From JAGQWW01 sp041392845 (GTDB lineage Bacteria > Bacteroidota > Bacteroidia > Chitinophagales > Saprospiraceae): 64,000 bases of DNA. A program made the translations under genes and the position numbers. Below are positions 51,499-60,699 of this stretch, in pieces (positions within the stretch are counted from its first letter, which is position 1; each line of letters starts with the position of its first letter). The notes under the pieces are model-generated. The model worked only from the letters and a program-made list of their open reading frames with translations. It was not told the DNA's origin and did not search any database. The stretch spans positions 1 through 64,000 of the forward strand of contig JAWKLG010000021.1 in the NCBI GenBank assembly GCA_041392845.1, given 5' to 3'.

Positions 51499-52842
51499 AT
51501 GAAACCATCTATACCTAAGGGTACAAGAGATTTTGTACCTGAACAAGTTGTAAACCGCAATTTTATTTTTGAAAATATAAGAAAGGTCTTTATCAAATAC
51601 GGCTACCAGCCTATCGAAACTCCGGTAATGGAAAACCTTTCTACCCTTACTGGTAAATATGGAGAAGAGGGTGATAAACTACTTTTCAAGGTTTTGAACA
51701 ATGGAGATTTTTTATCAAAAGCAGATGAAAAAGCTTTAGCGGAAAAAGACTCCAATGCCTTGATTGCTTCCATTTCAAAAAGAGGTTTGCGATACGACCT
51801 CACGGTTCCATTTGCAAGGTTTGTGGTGATGCATCAACACTTGGTGGCCTTTCCTTTTAAAAGATATGCCATTGCTCCGGTTTGGAGAGCTGACCGCCCT
51901 CAAAAAGGACGGTACCAGGAATTTTATCAGTGCGATGTGGATGTGGTAGGTTCAGATTCTTTGATGTATGAAGCAGAATTGATCCGCATTTATGATGAGG
52001 TTTTTAAAAATCTCAAACTGGGCGTTTCCATAAAATTCAACAACCGAAAAGTATTGGCGGGAATGGCTGAAGCAGCAGGTTGTGCCGATAAATTTATGGA
52101 CATGACCATCGCCATTGATAAATTGGACAAGGTCGGGGAGGAAGGTGTGAAAAAAGAAATGTTGGAAAAGGGGATAACGGAATCTGCAGTTCAAACCATC
52201 CTTTCTATTTTAAAAATAGAGCAGCTTGAGGACTTAAAACCATATTTCGAAAACTCAGAAACCGGTCAGACAGGAATTGCTGAATTGGAAAAAGTATTTG
52301 ATTATCTAAACGGAATTGACCTGAACAACAAAGTTTCTTTCGACATAACCCTGGCCAGGGGATTGAATTATTATACAGGATGCATATTTGAAGTGAAGGC
52401 TGAGGGAGTTGAAATGGGTTCCATTGGCGGCGGAGGACGTTATGATGACCTTACCGGTGTATTTGGAATGAAGGGAGTATCAGGAGTAGGAGTCTCTTTT
52501 GGTGCAGAAAGGATCTATGATGTCATGGAAGAACTGAATCTCTTCCCTGAAAACAATCCAGAGAACCTGAAACTACTATTGTTGGCAATGGATGAAAAAG
52601 CACATCAATTTGCTTTTAAAATGCTGGATAAAGTTAGGGCCGCAGGGATCAATTCTGACTTGTATCCTGAACCGGTAAAATTGAAAAAACAAATGAAGTA
52701 TGCAAATGATAGAAAAGCTCCATTTGTTATCATTATTGGTGAGTCGGAAATGGAATCGGGTCAGTTCAGTTTGAAAAATATGCAAAGTGGCGACCAGGAA
52801 AGTTTGGACCTCAATGCTATTATCCAAAAACTAAAAGGCTAA
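51499..52842 (+). CDS. hisS: Histidyl-tRNA synthetase
   Basis: 447-residue class II synthetase. PKGTRDFVPEQV (start), ETPVMENLSTLTGKYGEEGD (motif 1 region), LRYDLTVPFARFV, RADRPQKGRYQEFYQCD (motif 2), LARGLNYYTGCIFEV (histidine A motif) and GGGRYDDL with GVSFGAERI (motif 3). The C-terminal anticodon-binding domain begins about residue 350. Normal length, ATG start; follows the M23 gene closely. Confidence 0.96.
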   Translation: MKPSIPKGTRDFVPEQVVNRNFIFENIRKVFIKYGYQPIETPVMENLSTLTGKYGEEGDKLLFKVLNNGDFLSKADEKALAEKDSNALIASISKRGLRYDLTVPFARFVVMHQHLVAFPFKRYAIAPVWRADRPQKGRYQEFYQCDVDVVGSDSLMYEAELIRIYDEVFKNLKLGVSIKFNNRKVLAGMAEAAGCADKFMDMTIAIDKLDKVGEEGVKKEMLEKGITESAVQTILSILKIEQLEDLKPYFENSETGQTGIAELEKVFDYLNGIDLNNKVSFDITLARGLNYYTGCIFEVKAEGVEMGSIGGGGRYDDLTGVFGMKGVSGVGVSFGAERIYDVMEELNLFPENNPENLKLLLLAMDEKAHQFAFKMLDKVRAAGINSDLYPEPVKLKKQMKYANDRKAPFVIIIGESEMESGQFSLKNMQSGDQESLDLNAIIQKLKG

Positions 52843-52927
52843 TTCCAGAACCAAACGACCTGAAATGAGTTAATTGAAGAGATTGTGGTCATGCGTGGCC
52901 TATCATTATCATCAAAAATCATTTCCG

Positions 52928-54073
52928 ATGAAAATTGGCATAGTTTGCTACCCAACTTATGGAGGAAGTGGAGTGCTCGCAACTGAGCTGGGACTCGGCT
53001 TGGCCAGAAAAGGTCACAAGGTTCACTTCATCACCTACCGACAGCCTGCCAGGTTCAACCATTTTCAGGAAAATGTATTTTACCACGAAGTTTCAGGAGC
53101 AGATTATCCGCTTTTCGAATATCCACCTTACGATACTGCGCTAACCAGCAAAATTGTAGATGTCGCTATCTTTGAAAAATTGGACATCTTACATGTACAT
53201 TATGCTATCCCTCACGCTACGGTAGCTTACTTGGCAAAGAAGATTTTGTTGGGAAAAGGTCGTTACGTACCAACGATTACCACTCTACACGGAACTGATA
53301 TAACGCTTGTAGGCAACAATCAGGCTTTTGCTCCGGTGGTAGAATTTTCGATCAACAAATCTGATGGGGTAACTGCAGTTTCTGAAAGCCTGAAGAATCA
53401 AACCAAAGAATATTTTAACGTTGAGAATGACATCAAGGTCATTTACAACTTTGTCGATTTCAACCGTTTTCAAAAGTCAAATAAAGACCATTTTAAAAAA
53501 GCCATCGCTCCGGATGGGGAGAAAATACTCATTCATACTTCCAATTTTAGGAAAGTAAAAAGAGTAGATGATGTGATGCATGTTTTTCAAAAGGTAAGGG
53601 AACAGGTACCCTCCAAATTGCTTTTGGTTGGTGATGGACCTGAAAGACAACACCTTGAGGATCTTTGCAGAAGGATGAATCTTTGCGAAGATGTGCGATT
53701 CCTGGGAAAACAAGATGCTATTGAAGAATTGCTCGCTGTTGGCGACCTTTTCATCATGCCTTCCGAAAGTGAGAGTTTTGGATTAGCTGCACTTGAGGCC
53801 ATGGCCTGCGAAATGCCGGTAATTTCTTCCAATGCAGGCGGACTTCCTGAGGTGAATTTACATGGCAAAACCGGATTTTTGAGTCCAGTTGGTGCCATTG
53901 ACGACATGGCACATCATGCGGTAACATTGCTAGAAAACGAGTCGATGCTTGCTAAATTCAGGGAAAACGCCCTCAATCAGGCAAAAAAGTTTTCTTTGGA
54001 TAGTATCTTGCCGGAATATGAAGCTTATTATGAGCACATATTGGCAACTTCAGTCCATTCTGAAGCGCTTTAA
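52928..54073 (+). CDS. bshA: N-acetyl-alpha-D-glucosaminyl L-malate synthase
   Basis: 381-residue GT4 glycosyltransferase, first step of bacillithiol synthesis (UDP-GlcNAc plus L-malate). The start MKIGIVCYPTYGGSGVLATE is diagnostic; HVHYAIPHA, TTLHGTDITLVG, YNFVDFNRF, and the C-terminal EX7E region SESFGLAALEAMACEMPVIS are all present. Upstream TTG at 52874 would add 18 residues without family support. bshB and bshC are not in the window. An amidohydrolase gene follows at 31 bp, probably co-transcribed. Confidence 0.94.
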   Translation: MKIGIVCYPTYGGSGVLATELGLGLARKGHKVHFITYRQPARFNHFQENVFYHEVSGADYPLFEYPPYDTALTSKIVDVAIFEKLDILHVHYAIPHATVAYLAKKILLGKGRYVPTITTLHGTDITLVGNNQAFAPVVEFSINKSDGVTAVSESLKNQTKEYFNVENDIKVIYNFVDFNRFQKSNKDHFKKAIAPDGEKILIHTSNFRKVKRVDDVMHVFQKVREQVPSKLLLVGDGPERQHLEDLCRRMNLCEDVRFLGKQDAIEELLAVGDLFIMPSESESFGLAALEAMACEMPVISSNAGGLPEVNLHGKTGFLSPVGAIDDMAHHAVTLLENESMLAKFRENALNQAKKFSLDSILPEYEAYYEHILATSVHSEAL

Positions 54074-54104
54074 ACCTGAAATTCGTTCAAAACTTTAGTT
54101 TTTC

Positions 54105-55289
54105 ATGCGTAAAATAACTGCAGACTACGTGTACCCTGTTTCTTCACCCATGATTCGAAACGGGGTTGTTGTAATTGATGAAAATGGAAAAATCATAGAT
54201 GTTGGCCAAAGAAAAGACTACCAGGAATCTGATCTCGAATTTTTCTCCGGAGCCATCATTCCCGGTCTGGTAAATGCTCATTGTCACCTTGAACTTTCCC
54301 ATATGAAAGGAGTAGCCAAAACCGGAACAGGATTGCTGCCCTTTCTTTCTACTGTAGTAAATTTCCGCGATGTGGATCAGTCTCAAATCATGGAAGCTAT
54401 TAAAAATGGCGACCAGGAAATGCAGCAGGATGGGATTGTTGCAGTTGGAGATATTTCTAATAAACTGGATACTGCTGCTACCAAAACAAAAAGCTCAATC
54501 AGGTACTACACTTTTGTGGAGATGTTCGATTTCATGCAGGATGCTTTGGCTGATCAAATTTACGGAGGGTATAAAGAAGTGTATGACGGTCAGGCAGATG
54601 GAAACGGCAATAAAAAATCCTGCGTTCCACATGCTCCTTACACGGTAAGTAAAAGTCTTTATAAAAAGATAAACGATACCAATATTTCTCCGGCAACCAT
54701 TAGCATCCACAACCAGGAAACCGAACATGAAGACCGGTTATTTCAAGAGAAAAAAGGTGATTTCCTGGAGTTTTATACGATGTTCAATTTTTCACTGGAT
54801 GCTTTTCAGCCCAGTGGTAAGACTTCCATTCATTATGCAATGGAAAATATGGATCCGGGTCAAAAAACTCTTTTTGTACACAACACCATGAGTAGTGTGG
54901 AAGATATTGAGACCGCCAAAGGCTGGAACTCGAACGTGTTTTGGGCTACTTGCCCGAATGCGAATCTTTTTATAGAAAACAGATTACCCAATTATAAAAA
55001 CTTCCTGGATACCAATGCAAAAGTCTGCATTGGTACAGACAGCCTTACTTCTAACTGGCAGTTGTCCATCATTGAAGAAATGAAGACCATTGCCAAATTC
55101 CAGTCTTATGTTGATTTTGAAACCCTGCTAAAATGGGCGACCCTCAACGGAGCTGAAGCATTGGGATTTGAAGATGAAATTGGGAGTATTGAAACCGGCA
55201 AAAGCCCAGGACTGGTTCTTTTAGAAAATTTTGACCCTGAAAAAGGCATTATCGACTTAAAAAATTGGTTTAGAATTGACCAAGCTTAA
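54105..55289 (+). CDS. Amidohydrolase family protein (aminodeoxyfutalosine/SAH deaminase-like)
   Basis: 394 residues. Metal-binding HCH in LVNAHCHLELSHMKG (about 65-79), His in CVPHAPYTVS, TISIHNQETEHED, LFVHNTMSS and the Asp in CIGTDSLTSNW: a complete subtype of the adenine/cytosine-deaminase-like amidohydrolases. The AHCHLELSHMKG form resembles aminofutalosine deaminases of the alternative menaquinone pathway, but no mqn gene is near, so only the class is firm. Follows bshA. Confidence 0.86.
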   Translation: MRKITADYVYPVSSPMIRNGVVVIDENGKIIDVGQRKDYQESDLEFFSGAIIPGLVNAHCHLELSHMKGVAKTGTGLLPFLSTVVNFRDVDQSQIMEAIKNGDQEMQQDGIVAVGDISNKLDTAATKTKSSIRYYTFVEMFDFMQDALADQIYGGYKEVYDGQADGNGNKKSCVPHAPYTVSKSLYKKINDTNISPATISIHNQETEHEDRLFQEKKGDFLEFYTMFNFSLDAFQPSGKTSIHYAMENMDPGQKTLFVHNTMSSVEDIETAKGWNSNVFWATCPNANLFIENRLPNYKNFLDTNAKVCIGTDSLTSNWQLSIIEEMKTIAKFQSYVDFETLLKWATLNGAEALGFEDEIGSIETGKSPGLVLLENFDPEKGIIDLKNWFRIDQA

Positions 55290-55314
55290 CTAAAAGTTAT
55301 AATAATAATCTGCT

Positions 55315-55490
55315 GCGACCTTTGCGTTTACCCTTTGAGACCTTCTGCGAGAAACAAAGAAATAAAACTTGAAAAATGAGTCTCAAAAAATCCACTTGAA
55401 AGTATCATTTGATATCTGTTCCATAGTATAATATTTTTGGTTCACGCAAAGGCCTCAAAGGTTAGCCGCAACGAACGCAATTGATATTTT
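55315..55490. repeat. Imperfect long inverted repeat with MITE-related module
   Basis: CTGCGACCTTTGCGTTTACC... near 55313 pairs imperfectly with CGCAAAGGCCTCAAAGGTTAG... near 55444. The right part (55428-55486) matches the inner module of the two MITE-like elements (TAATATTTTTGGTTCACGCAA). It lies between two convergent genes and could act as a hairpin at their 3' ends. Confidence 0.55.
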
Positions 55491-55493
55491 ACT

Positions 55494-56378
55494 TTAAGAC
55501 TTAACCAACCTTTTTGTCAAAACCATCCCGGATTCGGTTACCATTTTTAAAATATAAAATCCATTTGGAAGGTTTCCGGTATTGATTTGAATGCTAGCAC
55601 CTGGCTCATTTATTTGATACACCTTTCTTCCTCTCGCATTCAGTAATTCGATTGAATTATAGGATTGTGATGATTCGCTGATATCGATGTAGATCGTTTG
55701 ACCGAAAGGATTTGGAAAGATTTTAATCTGGTCTTCGGAAGATATTTCTTTCGTAGGAACCATATTTTGATAACAAGGCCCTCTTGAAGGATCGCCAAAA
55801 ATTTGATTCCCGTTTTCATACAAACAAACCAGATAAAATGCAGCATCGACTATGCACCCTCCCTGCGGATCGGTCAACCCAAAGCTGGAGCCAACGCCTT
55901 CGATGAGATACCCATCTTCAAAGTAATTTTCAGTATGAACGAGGTTCAGTCTCTTTGCCATGTTTCCGTTTAATAGTTGAACGGAATCTATAGAACTTAC
56001 TTCGAAATTGCAGCCAAAGGCACCAAGCCCGAAAACAGTGAAAGTGTCCCCTACTTCTAAACTGAAATCATACAATAGATGCTCCGGGTTTTGACCGAAT
56101 TTTTCATAAACCCGGCTCAAAGAATCCTCTCTGAGAAAGGTTTGAGTTCTGCGGAAATCCAGGGTATCATTCCCATATGTTTTCCAAACTTGTTTATATC
56201 TAAGGTTGCCAAAGAATACATCACCTTCTACTTTGTATAATTCTGTCCTGGTATCGTTGGTAAAGGCATTCCAATGAACTATGTTCCATTGTCGTCCCTC
56301 TTTTATGGTGATTTGACTATAGGAGTCAGGAATTGAAATAAAAAACAGGCAAATAAAAATCGTAAGTAAAGTTTTCAT
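55494..56378 (-). CDS. T9SS-exported protein (type A sorting domain)
   Basis: 294 residues. Signal peptide MKTLLTIFICLFFISIP ending near SYSQ, a beta-rich middle with DTLDFRRTQTFLRED and VEVGDTFTVFGLGAFG-like stretches and paired cysteines, and a type A sorting domain from about 225 (IKIFPNPFGQTIYIDI through LPNGFYILKMVTESG). Function unknown. ATG at 56378 opens the signal peptide; an upstream start at 56420 adds 14 unlikely residues. Confidence 0.83.
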   Translation of the reverse strand: MKTLLTIFICLFFISIPDSYSQITIKEGRQWNIVHWNAFTNDTRTELYKVEGDVFFGNLRYKQVWKTYGNDTLDFRRTQTFLREDSLSRVYEKFGQNPEHLLYDFSLEVGDTFTVFGLGAFGCNFEVSSIDSVQLLNGNMAKRLNLVHTENYFEDGYLIEGVGSSFGLTDPQGGCIVDAAFYLVCLYENGNQIFGDPSRGPCYQNMVPTKEISSEDQIKIFPNPFGQTIYIDISESSQSYNSIELLNARGRKVYQINEPGASIQINTGNLPNGFYILKMVTESGMVLTKRLVKS

Positions 56379-56453
56379 AATCAAAAGTTTATTCAAAATA
56401 GGATAAAATCCATAGACCAACTAGGTGAAATAAAAAAATCACTTATAGCTTAC

Positions 56454-56495
56454 AAAAAAACACCGCTACAAGCAGACTCGTAGCGGTGTTTTTAT
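56454..56495 (-). terminator. Terminator after the M36 protease gene
   Basis: ACACCGCTAC/GTAGCGGTGT, a 10-bp perfect stem with a 10-nt loop and T-tracts on both sides, 20 bp after the stop. Confidence 0.88.
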
Positions 56496-56513
56496 ATTAA
56501 AACAATTCGGCGC

Positions 56514-58307
56514 TTATCGCTGAATCATTACTTTTTCAGTTACAAAGTCGTCTCCTGATTTCACTTTTACAAAGTAAAATCCTTCAGGAATCGAGTTTAC
56601 ATTTATGGAGAAAACTTGCTCGCCGTTGTATACTCTTCTTCTTTCGCTATGAATCAAACGACCATCTACAGACAACATTTGAATGTCGATTTCACGATCA
56701 TCTTTAGAATTGATAGCGAAGGTCAAAATCTGTGAAGCAGGATTTGGGAATATAGCTATTTCAGCACCTGAATCGCCCAAATCTTTAACATCAGTGGCAA
56801 TTTTTGTATCTACAATCGTTCCTTTGTTTGGAGCAGAAGTACATACCATGTCTCCCTCATCTGAGGTAATACAAACTTCACCGTTGTAGCTAAACAAATC
56901 CATCAACTCAAAATCATCTACTGTCCAACCTCTGCCACCCTGGTTGCTACCGAAGTAATTGCGGTAAGCAGGATTACCAGAAGTAGAGAACTCAGTTGTA
57001 TCCTGAGTTCCAAAACGGTATCTGATTCTGATATCAGTATCCTTCAAATCAGAAACATCTACATAGGAATCAACAAACTCTCCACTTTTCCCAAAGAAGG
57101 CATAAAAATCCGGAATGGTGAATGCCTGGTAAATAATTTGTCCGGTGTAACCATTTCTAATGAATCTGTCCTCCGTATTTTCATAGGAAACACCACCATC
57201 TGTAGAGATTTCAAATACTCCACCATGACGTCCAGGGAAGCAATCGTATTTATGGAAGAAACGAATGGTTGGATTTTCACCTGTCAAGGACAGATTATCA
57301 ACCAATTCCAAGACCTGTCTTGTATCCAATGGATGGTCGTCTACATTCCACGCCCATTCACCGGAATGCGCTTCCTCGTTTGACAACAACCAAATATTTG
57401 AACTTGTGTTCTGGTCACTTTCGATGCCAATCAACCATCTGTCTTCTGTTGCAAAGGAATTATCTGGAATATCATCCAAATAAATTTGCTTGGAAAACTT
57501 TGATGGATCTGTCGACAATCTGTACGTGAAAGTGGCTTCATCCAATGTTGCCAATCCGCCATTGCCTGTATTCCAGGTAAAGGATACCATTCCTGCATTG
57601 GAATTATCGACGGTAACATCACCTTTATTCACTCCGGTAGTAGATTCCAGTTCAAGGAAAGTCATACCTGCTGGAAGCTCATCAGAGATAACCAGATTGC
57701 TTACATCTTCTTCCTTATGGTTGGTAACTTTCAAAGTAACCATAACATCATCTCCTGCCTGGATAAGCGGAGTAACGGTTTTGGTAATTTTCAACTCTTT
57801 GATACAGGTAGGTAAAGCTTCGTAGCTTTCAGTTCCGTCAGCTGCATTGTTTGAACTTCCCTGATCTGCAAAATAACCCAATCCTCTTCTGGCAAATACC
57901 TCCCAAATCAAACACTGGTTTTCTCCATTGTAAAGGAGTTCATCTGCCAATAGAATGGCATCTCTTCCATCTACAAAGCCAGGGTTACAAGCTTGCAATT
58001 TCATACCGTCCATGACCAACTGTACCGCCATGTTATTTCCTCCGGTACCGGTTACGATATCGGGATCAAATCCATAAACATCGACAAATGCCCAGTACAT
58101 ATCCCAAAGCATGGTACACCAAACAGAACCTAATCCGTGAGGAATACTCAACTGTGAAATGTCATTGTAAGTCAATGGATTGGTGGTCATATCTGTAGAA
58201 TATGGATATGGACGAATACCTCTTCCTGTCGTATTTTGGAAGATAGCGAAAGTACCGATACCTCTTGGTCTCTCACCATTGTCTCCGGCACTTGTAGTAG
58301 TTACCAA
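56514..58307 (-). CDS. M36 metalloprotease, C-terminal part with T9SS sorting domain (after frameshift)
   Basis: 597 codons that continue the protein of the next entry in another frame. It starts inside the protease domain (LVTTTSAGDNGERPRGIGT, then SIPHGLGSVWCTMLWDMYW and GNNMAVQLVMDGMKLQACN, both M36 hallmarks). Then come a DUF11-like beta domain (ITKTVTPLIQAGDDVMVTL), a jelly-roll-like domain with RFFHKYDCFPGRHGGVFE, and a type A sorting domain (IFPNPASQILTFAIN through SIPEGFYFVKVKSGD). The frame is open throughout and shows no further damage. No initiation signal is seen at its first codon (TTG), so alone it is not a normal gene. Confidence 0.85.
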   Translation of the reverse strand: MVTTTSAGDNGERPRGIGTFAIFQNTTGRGIRPYPYSTDMTTNPLTYNDISQLSIPHGLGSVWCTMLWDMYWAFVDVYGFDPDIVTGTGGNNMAVQLVMDGMKLQACNPGFVDGRDAILLADELLYNGENQCLIWEVFARRGLGYFADQGSSNNAADGTESYEALPTCIKELKITKTVTPLIQAGDDVMVTLKVTNHKEEDVSNLVISDELPAGMTFLELESTTGVNKGDVTVDNSNAGMVSFTWNTGNGGLATLDEATFTYRLSTDPSKFSKQIYLDDIPDNSFATEDRWLIGIESDQNTSSNIWLLSNEEAHSGEWAWNVDDHPLDTRQVLELVDNLSLTGENPTIRFFHKYDCFPGRHGGVFEISTDGGVSYENTEDRFIRNGYTGQIIYQAFTIPDFYAFFGKSGEFVDSYVDVSDLKDTDIRIRYRFGTQDTTEFSTSGNPAYRNYFGSNQGGRGWTVDDFELMDLFSYNGEVCITSDEGDMVCTSAPNKGTIVDTKIATDVKDLGDSGAEIAIFPNPASQILTFAINSKDDREIDIQMLSVDGRLIHSERRRVYNGEQVFSINVNSIPEGFYFVKVKSGDDFVTEKVMIQR

Positions 58308-60145
58308 GAGAAGAAATCCTCCATCCTTCTCCCATCTTCATTACCCAAACAACCTCCGGTTGATGGTCCACCTGTTAGGCGATTAGAAACACCATGTCCA
58401 AATTCATGCGCAATGATTCCATTGTCGAAATCACCGTCTACATTTTCAGGACCGGTTGAACCAGCCTCAATTCCTATGAAAGCCTGAACTCCCTGGCTCA
58501 GGTACAAGCGAATGGCGTCACAATCTGATTTACCCAATGAAATGGTTGGGATACCCGGGTTTGGAATTTCAGGAGCTCCTGCCATTCCCATTGCATCTTC
58601 ATCAAAATTACATATGATTACAGCTATAGCGCCTGCGGCTTCGGCATTCACTGTTTTTTGTTCAAAAAAACAACCCCCTCTATCTATCAGTGCTATATTT
58701 CCGGTGATATCTGCAACATTCTTAATCTCTTCACATCCATCTGTATTGTATGGATTGTATTTTTCATCGTCAACTTCAACAATCTGACCAGTGATATTGG
58801 TATTTACTGTAATATCAGGACCGAAATCAGCCGTTCCTGTATCATACCAGCCTGCAATTTCTGCCGGGGCATCTATCCTAAGTGCTCCGGAACTTCTTTC
58901 CCATAGATACATCTGCATTCTCCCGTTACTTCCATCTGGAGGAGTAGAGAAGTTGGCATTATTGGTTCCACCACCGTCTTGTGCTTGTGCTTCTACATAA
59001 TCACCTCCACGACCAATTCCGGTGTAGTTAGTTGACTGGAAGTTACCAGCCTCTTCATCAAAACCATATCGGAAGGTAAAATCATGGATGTAATTATTCA
59101 TATAAAAAAGATTGGTTACTGCAGCATCTTGCATTTCACCAGGCTCTTTATTAAAATCGTATGGAAAATCAAAAAGTAAGTCTGCTCCTCCATCAGGCTC
59201 ATCACCGGAAGAAAAATTATTGTCATCAACATCCAAATAGGCATGGACATTATTTCCGCGCGTGATGGTATATTCAGCACCGTCTACACCATCTGTATCA
59301 TGCCATCCAAATGGAGATGCAACTGTGTCTTCAGGATTAACCAAAAGAACCTGAGGCCCGTGATTTGGACTTTCTGCAGGGATAGCAAAAACCCTATAGC
59401 TGGCCATTGGGGCCATCATTGCTGAAGACTTGGTACTTACATCATGGCTATGGTGCTCAGCGCAAGGAGCTTCCATGTTTTGAACATGACCTTTGTCGAA
59501 TTTGCAATAATTGGTGTAATTGTTTCTGTCAATGATGTTTCCCGATACTGCATCAACCCTTACACTCCAATAGTCGGAATTGTCCAGCATATCGATAGAA
59601 AGATTCCAGGAAAGTCTAAGTTCGCCGCTTAATTGCTGAAGGCAAAGTTTAACAGGAATTTCTTTGTGTGAAAATGAATTTCCTTCAAAAACATATTCTT
59701 TGGAATTGAGCTTTTGCTTTAGAACTGGCCCTTTTCCTGATGCATCTGAAATGCCCAATTGTCTGGCTGCACTGATTACAGCATCCAAAGCATTCAATTG
59801 AGGTTCCAATCCATTTACTTTTTCGGAAAGATTGGATACAAATCTGTTTCCAACACTGAATGCCTTACCTTCTTTGGTCACGGCTACATTACAAATAGCA
59901 TTGTAAATTTCTACTCCCTTGTATCGCTGAAGCAAAATGACATGAGTAACTCCGGAGGATTTACTGGTGTATTCATCCTGGACAATCAGATCCTGAACAT
60001 CATCCTGGCTGAGTCCCCATTTGTCAAGGTTGGACTGGATGTATTGTTCTGCAACTTTTTGCTTGGAACCCTTCTGGCCAAAGGCCTGACTTCCTACAAA
60101 AAAGAACAAAGCAACCAGCGGTAAAACGCGGGTAAAAAGCTTCAT
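58301..60145 (-). CDS. M36 (fungalysin) metalloprotease, N-terminal part, frameshifted
   Basis: 614 residues: signal peptide (to about 23), FTP/PepSY-like propeptide, and the catalytic domain with a PA-domain insert (DRGGCFFEQKTVNAEAAGA). The zinc helix IIAHEFGHGVSNRL has His580, Glu581, His584. After CLGNED the reading breaks: the expected MGEGWSDF block with the third zinc ligand is spread over three frames in 58304-58342, and the frame ends at 58301. Intact homologues run on into the C-terminal part given in the other entry. A secreted protease exported by T9SS is the likely original function. It has a TATCTTTG box upstream. Confidence 0.87.
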   Translation of the reverse strand: MKLFTRVLPLVALFFFVGSQAFGQKGSKQKVAEQYIQSNLDKWGLSQDDVQDLIVQDEYTSKSSGVTHVILLQRYKGVEIYNAICNVAVTKEGKAFSVGNRFVSNLSEKVNGLEPQLNALDAVISAARQLGISDASGKGPVLKQKLNSKEYVFEGNSFSHKEIPVKLCLQQLSGELRLSWNLSIDMLDNSDYWSVRVDAVSGNIIDRNNYTNYCKFDKGHVQNMEAPCAEHHSHDVSTKSSAMMAPMASYRVFAIPAESPNHGPQVLLVNPEDTVASPFGWHDTDGVDGAEYTITRGNNVHAYLDVDDNNFSSGDEPDGGADLLFDFPYDFNKEPGEMQDAAVTNLFYMNNYIHDFTFRYGFDEEAGNFQSTNYTGIGRGGDYVEAQAQDGGGTNNANFSTPPDGSNGRMQMYLWERSSGALRIDAPAEIAGWYDTGTADFGPDITVNTNITGQIVEVDDEKYNPYNTDGCEEIKNVADITGNIALIDRGGCFFEQKTVNAEAAGAIAVIICNFDEDAMGMAGAPEIPNPGIPTISLGKSDCDAIRLYLSQGVQAFIGIEAGSTGPENVDGDFDNGIIAHEFGHGVSNRLTGGPSTGGCLGNEDGRRMEDFFSW

Positions 60146-60251
60146 AATTCTTTCAACTGGTTTAAATGATAAAATTGGTGTCTAGATAATCCTGGCGAAG
60201 ACATTTTTGGACATAGGCTGCTAATCAGGATTATAATTTCACAAACAAAGC

Positions 60252-60259
60252 CAAAGATA
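60252..60259 (-). promoter_or_regulatory. Candidate -7 box for the M36 protease gene
   Basis: Minus strand TATCTTTG, a full TAnnTTTG match about 107 bp before the start; a TTG lies 24 bp further upstream, slightly long. Confidence 0.4.
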
Positions 60260-60319
60260 AAATTTTGTTAAAAGAATTGAAACGCAAAATATACTACTGG
60301 TCGGGTAGATGATAAAAGT

Positions 60320-60368
60320 GCTGGGTGCTGGGTGCTAGGTACTGGGCGCTAGGCGCTGGGTACTGGGT
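60320..60368. repeat. 7-bp tandem repeat tract (RCTRGGY, 7 copies)
   Basis: GCTGGGT, GCTGGGT, GCTAGGT, ACTGGGC, GCTAGGC, GCTGGGT, ACTGGGT; the reverse complement is the RCCYAGN family seen at 20641 and 40763. Confidence 0.85.
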
Positions 60369-60425
60369 GGCTCCTAATGGATTAGGTATGCCATTAATTT
60401 AGAGTAAAATCTATAAACAGAAAAA

Positions 60426-60460
60426 CCGTAGACCGCGAACCGCATTTCGCAAACCGCTTT
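60426..60460. repeat. 7-bp tandem repeat tract (CCGYNNN, 5 copies), abuts a stop codon
   Basis: CCGTAGA, CCGCGAA, CCGCATT, TCGCAAA, CCGCTTT; the last base is the first base of the stop codon (60460-60462) of the 79-residue gene. Degenerate. Confidence 0.6.
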
Positions 60461-60699
60461 TACGCTTTTCGGAGTTTTTCTTTGAGGGATTCAACAAGAG
60501 ATGGAGAGGCAGTTCTTCTTTGAACTTTGGCGCGGATGAATTCCCGGAAATTTCTTTCCTTATCCAGGATTTCGCGATAGGCAGGGTTCGTTTTTATTTC
60601 TTTAAGCAGTTCGAGTTCTGCTTCTTTGGTAAGTTCGTTATCCAGAAACATGGTCAATTTTCTGTAAATGACGGCTTGTTGATCCTGCGGTAATTTCAT
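60460..60699 (-). CDS. Small protein downstream of an ECF sigma factor, possible anti-sigma factor
   Basis: 79 residues, helical and charged: TMFLDNELTKEAELELLKEI then YREILDKERNFREFIRAKV and a basic tail. The helix pattern LDNELTxEAExELLKEIxxNP resembles the N-terminal anti-sigma domain that holds ECF sigma factors, but the His-x3-Cys-x2-Cys zinc motif is absent, since there is no cysteine. It lies 192 bp after the sigma factor gene on the same strand, with a hairpin between them. Anti-sigma function is inferred from position and helix pattern only. Confidence 0.6.
   Translation of the reverse strand: MKLPQDQQAVIYRKLTMFLDNELTKEAELELLKEIKTNPAYREILDKERNFREFIRAKVQRRTASPSLVESLKEKLRKA

Larger units (their letters stand above)
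60146..60459. other. 314-bp intergenic region
   Basis: Between the M36 gene (its 5' side) and the small gene downstream of the sigma factor. It holds the promoter candidate and two 7-mer tracts; nothing coding. Confidence 0.6.
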
